From positions 1,054,001 to 1,118,000 of the forward strand of contig NGZR01000002.1 of assembly GCA_002197995.1 (NCBI GenBank): a stretch of DNA of 64,000 nt. Direction: 5' to 3'. Shown piece after piece: positions 1-10,344 of the stretch. A model generated the notes under the pieces. The model did no database searches and was not told the DNA's origin. It saw only the letters and a program-made list of their open reading frames with translations. This DNA comes from Gaeumannomyces sp. JS-464. Its lineage: Eukaryota; Ascomycota; Sordariomycetes; Magnaporthales; Magnaporthaceae. Made by a program: the position numbers and the translations under genes. Position 1 is the stretch's first letter. Each line of letters opens with the position of its first letter.

Positions 1-3000
1 ATGCTGGAAAGCAGGGACGGCCGCAAAAGGTTGCTGCAGGCCGTGTCGGAGTACCTGGGGGTGCTTCAAGGCGAACCCGATTTGGAAGCTGGCTATTTGG
101 GGTCGAGCAGGACTTGCTCTTCGAGTCAGCTTACCTTCATCCCAGCCCTACCGAGAAATGCGAAGATCTCTGTGACCGCACCAGGCTGGTGCCGCGCCAC
201 CGCCTCCGAGGTCCCAATCCGCCGACGCCTATGGTTCACTTTGGCTTGATCGCCTCGGGCGACAAAGTTATAAAATCCGCCATGTATCGAGACAAGATTA
301 TCAGGGATCACAACGTCGTAGCCTTCGAAATGGAGAGCGCAGGAGTGTGGGAGGCCATCCCTTGCGTGGTTATAAAGGGCGTCTGTGATTACGCTGACGG
401 CCACAAAGCCAAGAGCTGGCAGAAAAGGGCTGCGGCGGCGGCGGCGGCCTGTATGAAGGCGTTTTTGCGTGACTGGATGCCGCTTCGGCGAGACCAGCAG
501 CCTCCTGACCGCGGACAATCCCAAAACGAACCTCTTCTCAACGAGGGGTCTAGCCCTGAGCTGTCCATCATCGGCAACCAGCTTCGGGACAGATCTTTGC
601 CGCCGGAGACTCACAGCTGCAGAGAGGAGTGCTCAGCCAGCGACAGCCTCGATGCCGCGCTGAAAGAGTCTCTGGTAGACCGGCTCTTCTTCTCTAAAAT
701 CGACGAACGCCTGACAAATCTAACAGCGGCCCAAGGGAACACGTGCCGCTGGTTCCTTACCAAGCCGGAATATACAGCCTGGCGCGACATGGCACAACAG
801 TCAAACGACGGCGGCTTCCTCTGGATCAAAGGCAACCCTGGCACCGGGAAATCTACTCTGATGAAGCTCCTTTTTGAGGAGGCCAGGAGGAACGCAAAGG
901 GCGATCCCTCACAAATCACACTATCCTTCTTCTTTCTCGCGCGAGGTACGATCGAAGAAAAGTCGACGATGGGTTTGTACCGTTCTCTTCTCCACCAACT
1001 TTTCGAAAAGGTGGTGGACCTAAAAGACAGTCTGGAGTGGATGACAGCTTATGGCGCAAAGGGCATCCTACAAAATGGATGGCACGAAGAAGCGTTAAAG
1101 CAGACGTTTACGCATGCTATTTCAAAGCTCGGGAGTCGATCTTTGGCGATTTTTGTCGACGCACTGGATGAATGCAACCAGGGCCAGGTTGCTGGCATGG
1201 TTTGCTTTTTCGAAGAGCTGTGCGACCACGCCAGCGACGCAAACGTGAAGCTGCGGATATGCTTCTCTAGCCGGCACTATCCGACCGTCGTTATCCAGCA
1301 GGGCGTCGAAGTCACCTTGGAGGTCGAGGGCGGGCATACCGATGACATCGACCGCTACATTAAAGGAAACTTCGGCTGGGCAAAAACAAGCACGCCAAGA
1401 CACTCCAGACTGAAATTCTCGAAAAATCTTCGGGCATTTTCCTTTGGGTCGTTTTGGTGCTCGATATCCTCGGACAGGAATTTCCCGTCAACGCCACCCC
1501 CGTTAGCCAGATTCGCAAACGCCTCGAACAAATCCCGCCTGGACTTCACGAATTGTTTGAGATGATCCTGAAAAGGGATGAGAAGAATCTCGACCAACTG
1601 CATCTCTGTCTCAAATGGGTTCTCTTCGCTGCTCGTCCCCTCAAGCCACCGGAGCTCTACATTGCGGTCCAGCTGTGCCTCGACAAAAGAGCTCAGGCTA
1701 TTGGAACCACGAAGACGTCGAAGAGGACCAGATGAAGGAGTTTGTCAGAGATTCCTCCAAAGGCTTGGTCGAAGTCACGCGAAACAAGAGCTTCCGAGGT
1801 CCAATTCATCCATGAGTCTGTCCGGGACTTCTTGTTGGGTCGATACGGGGGCCAGTGGTCTGGGGCGCCTGGGAACTTCGAGGGGCACTGCCACGACATG
1901 TTGAAGGGTTGCTGCTCGGCTCAGTTGAACGCTCCCATCTGCGAAATCGTCGATATTCCAGACGCGCCATCGCAGGCCCAAGCAGCACAGTTGAAGGAGG
2001 AGCTTCACCAGAAGTATCCGTTTCTCGAATATTCTGTCCTTAACGTCCTTCATCACGCCAACTGCGCCCAACAGCATGGTGAAGAACAAGGTGGCCTCCT
2101 TGCAGATTTCCCCCTTCCGCAGTGGGTCAAGCTCAACAATGCCCTTGAGAGGCATGCCATTCGGCGGTATACCAAATCAGTCAGCCTCCTCTACATCCTT
2201 GCGGAGAAGAATTTGGGGGACCTTATTCGTATCCACCCTCAGCCGGAAGCCTGCTTTAGTGTTGGAGAGGAACGCTATGGGCCGCCAATGTTTGCTGCGC
2301 TGGCTATGGGGAGTCACGACGCAACCGAGGAAATTTTGAAAAACATCCAAACGCGAGCCCCGCACCTGGATCTCCTGCCCCACGATCTTTGGACACACTA
2401 TCATCGGAATGAAGGCAAACAGACCAAGTTTGGACGCGGCTTCGTCTTTTCACGAGGAAAAGGCATCCTTTCGTATCTGCGAGAGCGAGATGACGAGGCG
2501 ACCCTTCTCGCCTGTCTCTTCTCGGGCCAGGTTAACTCGAAGGATGACATTAACCAGACACTGCTGTGGGCTGCCGAAAACGGCTGCGAAGCCGTTGTGC
2601 GGCTGCTGCTCGAAGCTGGAGCTGACGTTGAGGCGAAAGATTACCCCGGCTGGACGCCGTTACTGCAAGCCTCTTCCGCCGGCCACGAAGCCGTTGTGCA
2701 GCTGCTGCTCGAAGCTGGAGCTAACGTTAACGCGAAAAATGCGTACGATCAGGCGCCGTTATTGCGAGCCTCTTCCGCCGGCCACGAAGCCGTTGTGCGG
2801 CTGCTGCTCGAAGCTGGAGCTAACGTTAACGCGAAAAATAAATACGACCAGACGCCGTTATTGCGAGCCTCTTTCGCCGGCCACAAAACCGTTGTGCGGC
2901 TGCTGCTCGAAGCTGTAGCTGACGTCGACGCGAAAAATGGATACAGCTAAACGCCGCTATCAAAAGCCTCTTCCGCCGGCCACGAAGCCGTTGTGCAGCT

Positions 3001-3646
3001 ACTGCTCGAGGCCGAAGCCAATGTCGACGTGGGAAATAATAATGGCCGGGCGCCGCTGTCCGGTGTCGCCCAGATGGGGAACGAGGCTGTTGCGCTGCAG
3101 CTACTTAAAACCCGTGCTAATGTTGACTCGACGGATCGATTTGGTCAAACACCGCTGTCATGGGCTGCTGCTCGAGGGAATGAGGCTATTGTGCGACAGC
3201 TACTTGAGAACAGCGCCGACATCGACTCGAAAGATCAAGTTGGCCAGACACCACAGCCATAGGCTGCGGGGTTGGGACACCAGCTCGTCGTCCAGCTGTT
3301 GCTGGAGAATGGCGCCAACGTCGACTTGAAGGATAGTTCTGGCCGAACGCCGCTGTCGTGGGCTGCGGAAAGTGGATTTGAGGCCATTGGGCGTCTGTTG
3401 CCTGAAGCGGGCGCCGACGTCGACTTGAAGGATAACTCTGGCCGGACGCCACTGTCATATGTGCCATGCGCGGTCGACGGCGACTCAAAGGATAAATCTG
3501 GGCAGACGCTCCGGTCGTATGCGCTATACCCATCACGCCTCATGAGAAATTTGGCTGGGAAGGAGCTGCAGAGGAGTGTTGTGACGCGACATATTGGGGC
3601 AAACGAGCGGGAGGCGATGATCAAACTGCTTACTCGAGAAGGCTAA
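1..3646 (+). pseudogene. NLR-type gene, PNP-like + NACHT + ankyrin repeats, decayed and cut by the window start
   Basis: This is a remnant of a fungal NOD-like receptor, the class used in non-self recognition and heterokaryon incompatibility. The N-terminal part (about 110-470) reads like the end of a PNP_UDP nucleoside-phosphorylase domain (VHFGLIASGDKVIK, then VVAFEMESAGVWE and VIKGVCDYADGHK). A NACHT NTPase follows, with Walker A GNPGTGKST at 831-857 and Walker B IFVDALDEC near 1145-1175. Winged-helix-like sequence (FIHESVRDFLLG) is at about 1805. From about 2570 to 3500 there are 33-residue ankyrin repeats. The reading frame changes near 105, 1390, 1695 and 1795. Two in-frame stops interrupt the repeats, TAA at 2948 where sister repeats have a Gln codon and TAG at 3260 where Trp is expected. 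The 5' end lies outside the window. Domain identities are firm; the pseudogene call assumes the sequence is accurate. Confidence 0.85.
2570..3090 (+). repeat. Tandem 99-bp ankyrin-coding repeats, near-identical at DNA level
   Basis: The motif gccgttgtg recurs at 2591, 2690, 2789, 2888 and 2987, exactly every 99 bp (33 codons). The units are almost identical over most of their length, with codons for AVVRLLLEAGANVNAKN repeated. Later units (about 3090-3500) are clearly more diverged. Near-identity of nucleotides as well as residues points to recent duplication or gene conversion, as known for NLR repeat arrays in fungi. Confidence 0.85.
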
Positions 3647-3664
3647 ACATGGCCACAGCTACCT

Positions 3665-4570
3665 GTGGCCGTTCCCGTCACCCCCGTTCACAATAACCTT
3701 GGCGACAGCGAGGACGACTGGTTCCCCGAGAATGCAAAGAATCGTCAGCGCGTGATTGAGGTCCGTGCCACGACAAAAAAAAAGCTCCCCTCCAGGAACA
3801 AACGCGCTCAACAAACCTCGAGTTTCGCTTTGGTGGTAGTGACATCTCGGCCGTCGCCGAAGCGCCTTGGCCGCCCTGGGACCACGTGGGTTTTGCACCT
3901 TGAAATAATCCGTGGGCAGTGGTTCCAATGGCTTGCGTCGGTGCTGCCCCGTCTTCCCCGGCCTCTTCAGAGCGCAGCGCGAGCCTGCTTCCCCAGCTGG
4001 TTTCTCCCTACCCGGATCGTGCTCAAGAAACTCAAGCCTGGTTGGGACGAGGAATTCGACAACGAGATCTACATGTACCGGCGGCTCCAAGAATTGCAGG
4101 GCCGCGTTATCCCTGTCTTCTACGGCGAAGGGAAATGCGAAGAGACCCTCTGCTTGTTGCTGTCCGAAGTCGAAGGCGTCCCCACCCACAAGCAAAAAGC
4201 GCCGTCGCTCGGGCTCGATGAGTACAGAAGGCGGGTCGGGGCGGTCATCGACGAGCTGCATCGGTTCGGCGTGTCGACCGGCGACACGAAGTTGGCCAAT
4301 TCTATCTTGACCCCCGACGGCGCGCTCGTGTTCGTGGACTTGGAGATTGCCTACACAGATGAGCGTCCGGAGCTCCTGGGAGTGGAGCTGGAGTGCTGGA
4401 TGGACAGATACCGAACGTGGCTGCAGGACAGGTGGGGCATAGGCCGTCCGCCGCCGCCGCCGCCCGGTTACATAGACCCAAGAAACCGCATCGTTTGGAG
4501 GAAAAAACCTGAGGGCTTTCCCAAGCGGATTCCGCCGCCGTCACCGCCGCCGCCTAGGCCAACTGAGTGA
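3665..4570 (+). CDS. Fungal protein-kinase-like gene, probably frameshifted
   Basis: An open frame of about 300 codons follows the NLR remnant closely. The middle part (IVLKKLKPGWDEEFDNEI, then GRVIPVFYGEG) resembles the N-lobe of fungal kinase-like proteins. It is followed by a degenerate catalytic loop, STGDTKLANSIL, which keeps the Asp and Asn of HxDxxxxN but lacks His, and VFVDLE in place of DFG. The C-terminus is a Pro-rich tail. No ATG opens this frame before about 4073. Between about 3783 and 3898 the better-looking protein (FRFGGSDISAVAEAPW and onward) lies in another frame, entered at a run of nine A residues at 3775-3783. So the gene is either frameshifted or mis-assembled. Its position beside an NLR fits a recognition-gene neighbourhood, but that is inference. 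Catalytic activity is doubtful. Confidence 0.5.
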   Translation: MAVPVTPVHNNLGDSEDDWFPENAKNRQRVIEVRATTKKKLPSRNKRAQQTSSFALVVVTSRPSPKRLGRPGTTWVLHLEIIRGQWFQWLASVLPRLPRPLQSAARACFPSWFLPTRIVLKKLKPGWDEEFDNEIYMYRRLQELQGRVIPVFYGEGKCEETLCLLLSEVEGVPTHKQKAPSLGLDEYRRRVGAVIDELHRFGVSTGDTKLANSILTPDGALVFVDLEIAYTDERPELLGVELECWMDRYRTWLQDRWGIGRPPPPPPGYIDPRNRIVWRKKPEGFPKRIPPPSPPPPRPTE

Positions 4571-5680
4571 GGGCCGGCGCGTCGCTATGGCTAACGGGGT
4601 CGACCGGTAGGTGGGGAGTCGCATTTCCCTGCCGCCTTACTGCTTTGGCGCTTCCATCCAGCAGCCACCTTCATTCACTTCGGCAACACCACCCCGAGCG
4701 ACAACAATCGCGGGGATTCCGGCTGGACGATGCGCCGTCCTCTCAAACCAGTGTCGATTGCTATGTACAAGATTCGGGGGAGGATGAGGCCGGAGGGGAG
4801 CCATCGAGTTACCCCGAACCGAGGACAGCGCTAGCCTAACGACTCGAGCTGGTCTGCCAAGGCCAAGGCAACGGCTCTGAAGTTTGTGAAATGGACGAAA
4901 AGGACAGAAATTCGGTGTGGTGAAGGGGGACGGCTAACCGGCATTTTTCCACAAGGTTTCTCCCAGCGAACCGCCGGGCAGTGGGCAAGTTGCGGTACTG
5001 ACCGGACGTCCATGTAACGGGAGTTTTTCTCCTCCTTCCCGGTTTTGAAGAGGGGAGATTACCTGAAGCACACCGTCCCCGAACCTGCCGTGTCGTTCAC
5101 GCTTGGGACCGTATAATTACTAGTAACAGGGAATATTCGGCTTTGGCGTGGAGATGCCTCCGAACCCCGCCTCGCCCCGCGCGGTACCGGGAGTATCTTG
5201 GGCCCCGGGCCGGTCCTACGGCTTGTGCTATCCTGGGCCTCGATGTCATCTTGCACCATGCAAGCTGGGCGAGCGGCTCAGCCAACTGTGGCCAATTGCA
5301 AGATCGGAGATCCCCCTCTCCCTGTAGCAGGGATGGTGCATCGTGTACGCTGTATGCAAACGCTTGCTTCCACGAACCACTTTCAACCCCTGCCATCCGA
5401 TCGGCCTTTGTCGGTGTTCCGGTTTGGAAGCCGACCCGACTGCACCAAAGAGGGCAGCCACAGTCAATCTCCTCTGCCTGTATATATGCATCAGCCGCCC
5501 CGCATCGCTCTAGTTTTTTTTCTTTTTTTTCTTTTTTTCTTTTTTGTATCGTGTTTGAGTCCGTATCAGGGTGCATCAGTGGCATAGCCATCCAAGTGCT
5601 CCCAAGACATCTCAGCCAGCAGCCGAGGCAGCCCGCTTGCGTAGTCTCGGGCTCGGCACACATCCGGCCAGACCTCCGCC
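4571..5680. other. Intergenic region, upstream region of the P450 gene
   Basis: No gene was recognised here. The right end holds promoter-like sequence: tatatatgca at 5481-5490 and a T/C-rich tract at 5514-5545, about 135 bp before the P450 start codon. Pyrimidine tracts of this sort are common upstream of fungal start sites. Confidence 0.5.
5514..5545 (+). promoter_or_regulatory. Pyrimidine tract upstream of P450, with TATA-like sequence at 5481
   Basis: A run of T with isolated C residues lies just downstream of tatatatg (5481-5488). Distance and orientation suit the core promoter or 5' leader of the P450 gene. Transcription start has not been shown. Confidence 0.35.
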
Positions 5681-7664
5681 ATGGCCGCCAGCTCTGCCCT
5701 GGCCGACACGGCCCTCTTCCAAAGGCTGCAGGCCGGTAGCCAATCCCTCGGGCTGGGCAACCCCATGACGGTCGTTTTGACGCTGCTTGCCCTCATAATC
5801 GTGCCCACTCTCGCGAGCTCTCTGCTGGGTGGCAAGCCCACCGGCATTCCCATCCTCAACGCGCCCGGGCCCTCCGAGACGGCCGAGCAGAAGAAGGCCG
5901 AGTTCGCTAAAGACGCAGCCAGGATCCTGGACGGGGCCAGGGAGCGCTTCCGCGGAAAGCCTTTCACCGTTCTCACCCCAAGAGGGAGCTGGACCATCCT
6001 GCCTCCTGAACGAGCCAAAGAGATTCGGAACTACCCTCAGCTTAACTTTCGGCGGCTCTTCGCCGAGGTACGTTCCCCCTTCTCCCCTCCCCCCTTCACT
6101 GGGCTGCCAGCTCCCTAAGTTAACCAGAGCCTTGCCTTTGTGTGGTTTGGATCCCGCGCAGGCGGCGTTTAGCTGGATGACAGGCGTCGGCTCTAGCACC
6201 GCCATAATTAATCATCCTTCTGGCACTCTGGTCACCATAATCAACAAACATTTAACCAAGCGCTTAAGTGAGTCACCAGGCGACTGGTTTCATTGCCAAA
6301 AGGACCATAGTTGTACTGATTAGCCCGCACTTTTAGACACCGCTACCGGACCCCTCGCCGAGGAAGCCACATTCGCAGTCCAGAAAACGCTAGGAGACAG
6401 CCCTGGTAAATCTATTTCTATTCCCGCTGCGTCCAGAGCCCTGCCCGTGCACTCGGACAGAAACTTGTCGTCTAGCCAGGCTAACGAGAGCATACAGAAT
6501 GGACCGAGACCAAGATTCATAAGGACGTCCTGGACATCGTGGCCCGCCTCTCCTCGCGTGTCTTCCTGGGAATCGAGATCTGCCGCAACGAAGAGTGGCT
6601 AGACATCACCAAAAGCTATGCCCTCGTGCTTATAAAGCCCATCAAGCTGATGGCCGGCGTCCCTTTCCTCCTCAAGCCGTATTTTTATTACACCGACCCC
6701 GGCTGCCGGGCCGCCAGGAAGCAGCACCGCCGCGCCGAGCAACTCATGGCTCCCGTCATCGATCAACGGCGTAGAGAGAGAAAAGAGTGCGCCGCCAAAG
6801 GCATCGCGCCGCCCGTGTACAACGATGCCATTGAATGGGCCGAAGAGGAATGGGTCGCGGCGGGATTCCCAAACTATTCCGCCGTCGATATGCAGATGTC
6901 TCTTTCCATCTTGGCCATCCATACGACGTCAGACCTGACAACCCAGACCATGCTGCAGCTCGCCGCGCACCCGGAATATATCGGGCCTTTGAGGGAGGAA
7001 ATGGTGCAGGTGCTGGGCGCTGATGGCTGGAAGAAGACCTCTCTTACCAACCTCAAGCTCCTCGACAGCGCCATCAAGGAAGCTCAGCGGGTAAAGCCCC
7101 TTCACTTGGGTAAGTTGCTTTGCAGGAATACCTGCCGCCACCCCACACCCATGCCTTCCCACCGGATCGCCTCGTCCTCCCGCTTCCAAAGTGCTAATAA
7201 TAAACCGTGAAACTCCAGCGAGCATGCAGCGCAAGGCGACGGCCGACGTAGAGCTGGAGGGCGGCATTAAACTTCCCAAGGGCGGGGTCTACGCCGTGGA
7301 CACGTACAACATGAGGAACCCGGACATCCACAAGAACCCAGAGAAGTATGACGCCTACCGGTTTTTCGAGATGCGGAAGCGGCCCGGCGGCGAGCACACG
7401 AGCTCGCTCGTATCCGCGACACCCGAGCACCTGGCCTTCGGCTACGGCAAGTACGCCTGTCCGGGCCGCTTCTTCGCGGCCAACGAGGTCAAGCTCGCGC
7501 TCTGTCACCTGCTGCTCAAGTACGACTGGCAGCTAGCGCCCGGCACGACGACGGAGCCGATCAAGAACGGCATAGACATAGGCGTCAACCCGGAGGCCAG
7601 GATGCTGTATAGGCGGCGGAAGGAGGAGATCAATCTGGACGCGCTCGGCATCGACGAAGAGTAA
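5681..7664 (+). CDS. Cytochrome P450 monooxygenase, ent-kaurene-oxidase-like, five exons
   Basis: This is a heme-thiolate monooxygenase, probably anchored in the ER membrane. The proposed exons are 5681-6067, 6162-6267, 6337-6405, 6498-7109 and 7219-7664. All four introns are GT-AG and keep frame, giving 539 residues. The ATG sits in a good context (CCGCCATGG). Residues about 28-48 form one hydrophobic anchor (TVVLTLLALIIVPTL). The I-helix reads LAIHTTSD, the form typical of fungal ent-kaurene oxidase and CYP68-like enzymes. ExxR is KEAQR. The heme loop is FGYGKYACPGRFFAANE, with the Cys ligand present. Length is normal for the class and nothing is broken, unlike the neighbouring genes. The substrate cannot be told from sequence; no terpene cyclase or GGPP synthase is visible nearby, so a gibberellin-type pathway is not implied. 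Confidence 0.92.
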
Positions 7665-8118
7665 GCGCGCCCGTCGATTGGCTTGTGCCCGTCGATTGGA
7701 GGCCTGGGGGAGTTCAGGAGCCACAGAGGAGCCTTTTTCCTATGGCGACGCAAGGAGGCCGAGCCCAAGCCGTGTCGATGAGCGGGATTTACGATACCGG
7801 CATACAGCTCTGTTCAGTTTGGTCGTGTCAGTTTGTCTTTTTCGTTTTGTGGACTGTCCGGCTGCCGTTTGTAGCAAACACAAAACGAAGTACCTGGGGA
7901 TTCCAGTAGAGGCACATTATGGTGCATCAGCACTAGTTCGGCCGTGCTTTTTTTGGTTTGTAGAGATTTGGCCCATTTAGCGCTGTTCTTCCCACAGCGC
8001 CCAGGCACACCTGTGGGCACTGGGCGGCAATTGATTGAAATCCATATCGCGTCTGCCGAGCGGGTGTTCAAGCGCATCCTGTCTAGCATTATCACTGCCC
8101 GTCTACGGGCAAGTAATA
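7665..8118. other. Intergenic region between P450 and F-box gene
   Basis: There is no convincing reading frame and no repeat. It presumably contains the P450 3' end and the F-box promoter. Confidence 0.5.
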
Positions 8119-9114
8119 ATGCCATCTGCATCCGCCCCGCCTGTCCAAGACGCCGGCGGTGGCGAGCGCCGATGCGACGAAGAGAATGCAGCCATTCTCC
8201 GCGTCGCCGCCTCCACCGCCGTCACTGGGACGAAATCGGCATCCGCTCCAGCCCGGACGAGGAGCTGGAGCACCCGCGCGTGCGCGTTTCCCTCCTGGAA
8301 GCCTTCCAGCGCCCGGCGTCCGGGTCGTTGCCCTCTCTCGGCGCGCTCGGCCGCCTGCCGCCAGAGCTCCTCACCGGCGTGCTGCTCGAGCTCGACGTGC
8401 TCTCGGTCCTGCGCTTCCGGGGAGTCAACAACCCGGCCCGGTACGTCGCCTCCGCCTCGCCTCAGTACCGCGCCGTCGCCACGCACGCGCTCGCGGTCCT
8501 CCGGGCCCTGCTCCTCGCCGGTGTGGCCCCCGCGTTACGCTGCGCGATCTGCACGGCCTCGTGTCCGACTCGGGGGCCTGCTCCTTCTGCGAGCTTTTTG
8601 GGCCGATCCTGTTCATCCCAACCCTCCGACGTTGCTGCTTCCCCTGCATAACAACCTCACCCAAGTCGGCCGTGGTGTCTGCTGCTACCGCGGCCAAGGC
8701 TTCCAAAGTATCCCGCCGGCAACTGCAGGAGACGCTGTTGGTCGTGCATACGGTCCCCGGCGAGTATGGGATATGGCCCGGCGGCGAACCCGACGCCGGT
8801 ATTTGGTATCCTGCGCTGCCGTGCTCGATACCCTTGGCGTCTCCTGCACCGAGCCGACGAATGAAGACCCAGGGGTCTCAAGATGCATGGTTGTCACGGC
8901 CCTGCCACACATCGACCGAGTATCGTATAAAGTCACACACCACCTCAGCTGTCAGGGCTGCCAATCAGCTGCCCAGCAAAGTAGGGGCTCCAGCCTCGAT
9001 CTGTACCGCATCCGGGACCGGTCCTATACGGCCAAAGGGTTCCTGGAACACTTCGATTCGGGCGCGGACGCGAAGGCACTCTGGGAAGCAAGTATTGCCG
9101 CGGCTCCACGATAG
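8119..9114 (+). CDS. F-box protein with Cys-rich region, interrupted by frame changes
   Basis: The pieces together make one fungal F-box protein, the substrate-receptor class for SCF ubiquitin ligases. One frame opens at ATG 8119 (MPSASAPPVQDAGG). A second frame gives the F-box (LGRLPPELLTGVLLELDVLS, about 8340-8400). A third gives the Cys region DSGACSFCELFGPILF with RRCCFPC (about 8565-8650). A further change near 8790 leads to a C-terminus with RRRYLVSCAAVLDTLG and RSYTAKGFLEHF, ending at TAG 9112-9114. The block order matches a common fungal F-box architecture. No intron signals explain the changes near 8240, 8535 and 8790. It is therefore a pseudogene or carries assembly indels. The target protein is unknown. 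Confidence 0.6.
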   Translation: MPSASAPPVQDAGGGERRCDEENAAILRVAASTAVTGTKSASAPARTRSWSTRACAFPSWKPSSARRPGRCPLSARSAACRQSSSPACCSSSTCSRSCASGESTTRPGTSPPPRLSTAPSPRTRSRSSGPCSSPVWPPRYAARSARPRVRLGGLLLLRAFWADPVHPNPPTLLLPLHNNLTQVGRGVCCYRGQGFQSIPPATAGDAVGRAYGPRRVWDMARRRTRRRYLVSCAAVLDTLGVSCTEPTNEDPGVSRCMVVTALPHIDRVSYKVTHHLSCQGCQSAAQQSRGSSLDLYRIRDRSYTAKGFLEHFDSGADAKALWEASIAAAPR

Positions 9115-10344
9115 TCTAGGTGGCACAGGGAGGCGACGGGGATCGAGGATGTTGGGTGCCAGCAGCCTCGCCCTTGGTAATCCGATTAGGCCGGTTGTGA
9201 TATCGAGTCACCTGGACCGCAGATTGCATGGTCCAGTGGTGGTTGGGCGTGGTACTACAGCAACACCAACACACCCGGTAGAAGGGATTGACGAATGAGA
9301 TATCTACGATATATCTAGGTGGGTGGTAAAATGAAGTGATTGAGTATTGAGGTATGCAAAACGAGTGGGCTGTTTCTCAGCCTGCATGACCGTGCAGTAA
9401 ACGCCGCCGTTTTTGTCGATGCTCCCAACCCTCCCCTTTTTGCACTTAAAAAGGCCGATTGCTGGACACGAGATTTTCCCTTGGGCTCTACCTTGTTCTC
9501 TATCACCTTCTTTTCCTGTCCTTCGCTGCCTGCAGCATTGATAGACCCTTCGCCCGGACATCCAAGACTACCGAGGGCACAGCTATTGTCGGGCTCGACC
9601 TAGATAGAGCCACTAGAGAGAATCGGGTCCTGGGAAAGGGTGCAGTACGCAAGATGTGAAAGAGGCTGGGGCCACTGAACCCTAAGGCGGCCCGAGCTGG
9701 GCACGCAACGTGACACATGCCATGTTATATGGCGCACCCACACCACATGGGCGACTGGCGAAGCAATGAACATGAAAAGCGCACATATCAATCCCGTATA
9801 TGTTTTGGTCCGGCTATTTACTGCGAATTAGAAGCGTGGCAGAGGTGCAGCTCACTTTCTGAGCGTTTCGTTTTGTCGGGTAGTCCTCCGCTTTCAAGGC
9901 TGAGAAGCTCGGCGACTGGCCGCAAGCCGTCCGACGCACGATGCTCTGCACTTTCAGCGGAGGATAGATATCAAAAGGCTAGGAAACCTATGGCAAAGAG
10001 AGAAACAAAACGAGGAAAAGTCAGCAAATACGCCTAAGGACGTGGATTGGTATCTAAACATATATATAATTAAAAAAAAGTGTTTTTCGTCATCGACCAC
10101 AGAAGGGTTGTTGTACAAGGGCGGAATTCCTCCCTGTGAGTCCAACCCGATTCTTTTGCTACGGCTCGTGGGGATCGGGGCTGGGTCGAAATTTACTCCC
10201 CCGCAAAAACACAAACATCAGAGCCCGAAGAAGGAAACCGATTTTTTTCTAGACGCAACCACAAAAAAGAATGCCCGCCTCTACCCGAATGGGTTCAAAT
10301 AAAATGATGCGATCATAGCCATCTTGCTAGGAAGTCCGGCGACA
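9115..10344. other. Intergenic region upstream of the TFIIIC gene
   Basis: No gene is supported; the short frames here lack family features. The segment 10,030-10,300 is A-rich on the plus strand and probably includes the promoter of the following gene. Confidence 0.5.

Noticed and set aside
9717..10302. Short plus-strand frames between the F-box and TFIIIC genes
   Set aside because: No domain, no convincing start context and no splice-supported extension; likely promoter and intergenic DNA.
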